Below, piece after piece: positions 62,495 to 64,000 of a stretch of DNA of 64,000 nucleotides. The first letter of the stretch is position 1, and each line of letters opens with the position of its first letter. Under the pieces are notes generated by a model. It was given only the letters and a program-made list of their open reading frames with translations. It did not search any database and had not been told where the DNA came from. Both the position numbers and the translations under genes were made by a program. The DNA is from Pseudomonas sp. MUP55 (lineage in GTDB: Bacteria; Pseudomonadota; Gammaproteobacteria; Pseudomonadales; Pseudomonadaceae): the NCBI RefSeq assembly GCF_034043515.1, contig NZ_CP138214.1, positions 4,154,001 to 4,218,000 of the forward strand, written 5' to 3'.

Positions 62495-62536
62495 TTAAAA
62501 CACAAACCCCGCCTTTTGGCGGGGTTTGTGTTTTAA
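62495..62536. terminator. Bidirectional terminator with 19-bp perfect stem
   Basis: TTAAAACACAAACCCCGCC-TTTT-GGCGGGGTTTGTGTTTTAA, flanked by the convergent receptor and DUF2058 genes. Confidence 0.96.
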
Positions 62537-62540
62537 CGGC

Positions 62541-63086
62541 TTACCACATCAGATCGTCGGGGATCTGGTAGGCAGCGTACGGATCGTCCTCATCCGGCAC
62601 CTGGCTTTCCGTCAGGATATTGAGCTGCACGATACGCTCTGGCGCGCGCTCCTGGATCTTCAGCGCGGCTTCGCGCGGGATCACCTCGTAACCGCCGCCG
62701 TGGTGCACGATGGCCAGGGAGCCGTTGCTCAGTTTGTTGCGCATCAGCGTGTTGACCGACAGGCGCTTGACCTTCTTGTCATCCACGAAGTTGTAGTAAT
62801 CCTCGGTGGTCAACTTCGGCAGGCGCGAGGTTTCGATCAACTGCTTGACCTGGGCCGTGCGCGCCTTGGCCTCGGCTTTTTCCTGCTGCTGACGGTTCAG
62901 CTCCTGGTCGCGCTTGACCTTCTCGGCATGCGCCTCGGCCGCCAGGCGCGCCTGGGTGTCATCGACTTCAGCCTGACCCTTGTGGACCAGCCGCTGCTGT
63001 TTCTGCTTCTCTTTGCCGACCTGCTTGGCCTGCTTTTGGTTGACCAGACCTGCTTTGAGCAACTGGTCGCGAAGGGAAAGGCTCAT
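62541..63086 (-). CDS. DUF2058 domain-containing protein (YaiL-like)
   Basis: A 181-residue protein: MSLSLRDQLLKAGLVNQKQAKQV, then a highly charged coiled coil (about 25-85, Lys/Glu/Gln-rich), then the C-terminal YYNFVDDKKVKRLSVNTLMRNKLSNGSLAIVHHGGGYEVIP. Matches the YaiL-like nucleoprotein/polynucleotide-associated family; role not established. It lies 25 nt after mazG in the same direction. Confidence 0.88.
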   Translation of the reverse strand: MSLSLRDQLLKAGLVNQKQAKQVGKEKQKQQRLVHKGQAEVDDTQARLAAEAHAEKVKRDQELNRQQQEKAEAKARTAQVKQLIETSRLPKLTTEDYYNFVDDKKVKRLSVNTLMRNKLSNGSLAIVHHGGGYEVIPREAALKIQERAPERIVQLNILTESQVPDEDDPYAAYQIPDDLMW

Positions 63087-63111
63087 GGTGCTTACTCACT
63101 TGGGCAACTGC

Positions 63112-63945
63112 TCAACCGCAGCTGGATACATTCTTTTCCTGGCGTTTGGCTTCGCCCCACAGGGCGTCCAACGTTTCGAGGGTGCAATCTTCTATGGGTT
63201 GGTGCGTGTCGCGCAATGCCTGTTCGATAAATCGGAAACGTCGCTCGAACTTGGCATTGGCGCCGCGCAGCGCGGTTTCCGGGTCGACCTTGAGGTGACG
63301 GGCCAGGTTGACCGCAGCGAACAACAGGTCGCCGACTTCATCGGCGATGGCCGCCGAATCGTTATCGGCCATGGCTTCAAGCACTTCATCGAGCTCTTCG
63401 CGCACGTTATCCACCACCGGCAACGCCGACGGCCAGTCGAAACCCACCTGGCTGGCGCGCTTTTGCAACTTGGCCGCACGCGAGAGAGACGGCAAGGCGG
63501 TGGGCACATCATCGAGCAGGGACAATTGCTCGGGTGCGTCGGATTTCTCCGCGCGTTCCTCAGCCTTGATCTGCTCCCAGCGCTGCTTGACCTGCTCTTC
63601 GCTCAACTGCGGGATATCCAGCGGGGCATACAGATCGCCGGTCGGAAACACGTGGGGGTGACGCCGGATCAGCTTGCGGGTGATGCTGTCGATCACCCCG
63701 GCAAATTCGAAGCGCCCTTCTTCGCGCGCCAATTGGCTGTAATACACCACCTGGAACAGCAGATCGCCCAATTCCCCCTGCAGATGATCGAAGTCGCCGC
63801 GCTCGATGGCGTCGGCCACTTCGTAGGCTTCTTCGAGGGTATGCGGCACGATGCTGGCGTAGGTTTGCTTGATGTCCCACGGGCAACCGAATTGCGGGTC
63901 GCGCAGGCGGTTCATCAGGTGTAGCAGGTCTTCAAGTGAATACAT
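63112..63945 (-). CDS. mazG: Nucleoside triphosphate pyrophosphohydrolase
   Basis: A 277-residue MazG with two tandem MazG domains. The first (about 1-120) has HTLEEAYEVADAI and ELGDLLFQVVYYSQ; the second (about 165-250) has REELDEVLEAM and DEVGDLLFAAVNLARHL. The ExxE...ExxD metal motifs are intact. It hydrolyses NTPs and dNTPs to monophosphates, cleaning the nucleotide pool. The longer upstream frame is translated REP sequence, so the ATG at 63945 is used. Confidence 0.95.
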   Translation of the reverse strand: MYSLEDLLHLMNRLRDPQFGCPWDIKQTYASIVPHTLEEAYEVADAIERGDFDHLQGELGDLLFQVVYYSQLAREEGRFEFAGVIDSITRKLIRRHPHVFPTGDLYAPLDIPQLSEEQVKQRWEQIKAEERAEKSDAPEQLSLLDDVPTALPSLSRAAKLQKRASQVGFDWPSALPVVDNVREELDEVLEAMADNDSAAIADEVGDLLFAAVNLARHLKVDPETALRGANAKFERRFRFIEQALRDTHQPIEDCTLETLDALWGEAKRQEKNVSSCG

Positions 63946-63968
63946 CAGTCTCTTTCCGCTGAAGATCA

Positions 63969-64000
63969 AATGTGGGAGGGGGCTTGCCCCCTCCCACATT
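63969..64000. repeat. Collapsed REP palindrome at the window end
   Basis: AATGTGGGAGGGGGC-TTG-CCCCCTCCCACATT is a near-perfect palindrome: a left REP joined directly to a right REP without the GATAGCGGTG arms and spacer. It may be truncated by the window edge. Confidence 0.85.

Noticed and set aside
63946..63999. N-terminal extension of MazG (MWEGASPLPHLIF...)
   Set aside because: It is translated REP sequence; the family N-terminus MYSLEDLLHLMNRLRDP starts at 63945.

Overview
The window is a chromosomal segment of a fluorescent Pseudomonas, most like the P. fluorescens group. The evidence is the gene content (phhRABC, plpD, an mxtR/crbS-type sensor, the hda/perM/purMN block, aerobic-type cob genes), the GC-rich coding style, and many copies of the REP palindromes typical of that group (cores GTGGGAGGGGGCTTGC and GAGGGAGCTTGCTCCC). 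I saw no rRNA or tRNA genes, no insertion sequence and no CRISPR array. About 59 protein genes can be supported.

Layout. 1-12.9 kb: flagellar genes on the minus strand, namely flgFGHIJKL behind a sigma-54-type promoter, a ketoacyl-ACP synthase III gene, then fliC behind a FliA (sigma-28) promoter, flaG and the start of fliD, which runs off the left edge. 12.9-13.5 kb: a cluster of repeats. 13.5-17.8 kb: phenylalanine hydroxylase regulon (phhR divergent from phhABC). 17.9-31.9 kb: housekeeping and regulatory genes (LpxH-like phosphatase, EamA transporter, SelT/W/H-like protein, PlpD outer-membrane phospholipase, MarR regulator, RecQ, YecA, YbaN-like, the transporter-kinase-receiver hybrid, RmuC, a Sel1-like protein). 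32-37.6 kb: small unknown genes, a FadL-like porin, a periplasmic glutathione peroxidase, and a MarR/MFS module with an unannotated 39-residue membrane peptide. 38-47.5 kb: a ten-gene cobalamin operon (cobO-cobB-bluB-cbiB-cobD-cobQ-cobU-cobT-cobC-cobS), almost all translationally coupled and headed by a cobalamin riboswitch. 47.6-56.4 kb: PQQ-type dehydrogenase, two NlpC/P60 lipoproteins, hda, perM, DUF2066, purMN, DUF3108. 57.1-62.5 kb: a compact Fur-controlled siderophore locus (one NIS synthetase, one MFS exporter, one TonB receptor). 62.5-64 kb: DUF2058 protein and mazG.

Most notable. (1) cobB has an 82-residue C-terminal extension translated from a REP element carrying a 54-bp (18-codon) tandem repeat; the reading frame and the 4-nt coupling to bluB are kept. 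(2) The three-gene siderophore locus has the minimal composition expected for a rhizoferrin-type system. (3) Two near-identical 16-bp palindromes lie in front of a MarR gene and in front of its MFS neighbour, a strong operator candidate. (4) REP doublets sit between convergent gene pairs at four places. (5) A group of DnaA-box-like sites, and a structured leader before a possibly phage-derived gene, lie in the 32-34 kb region.
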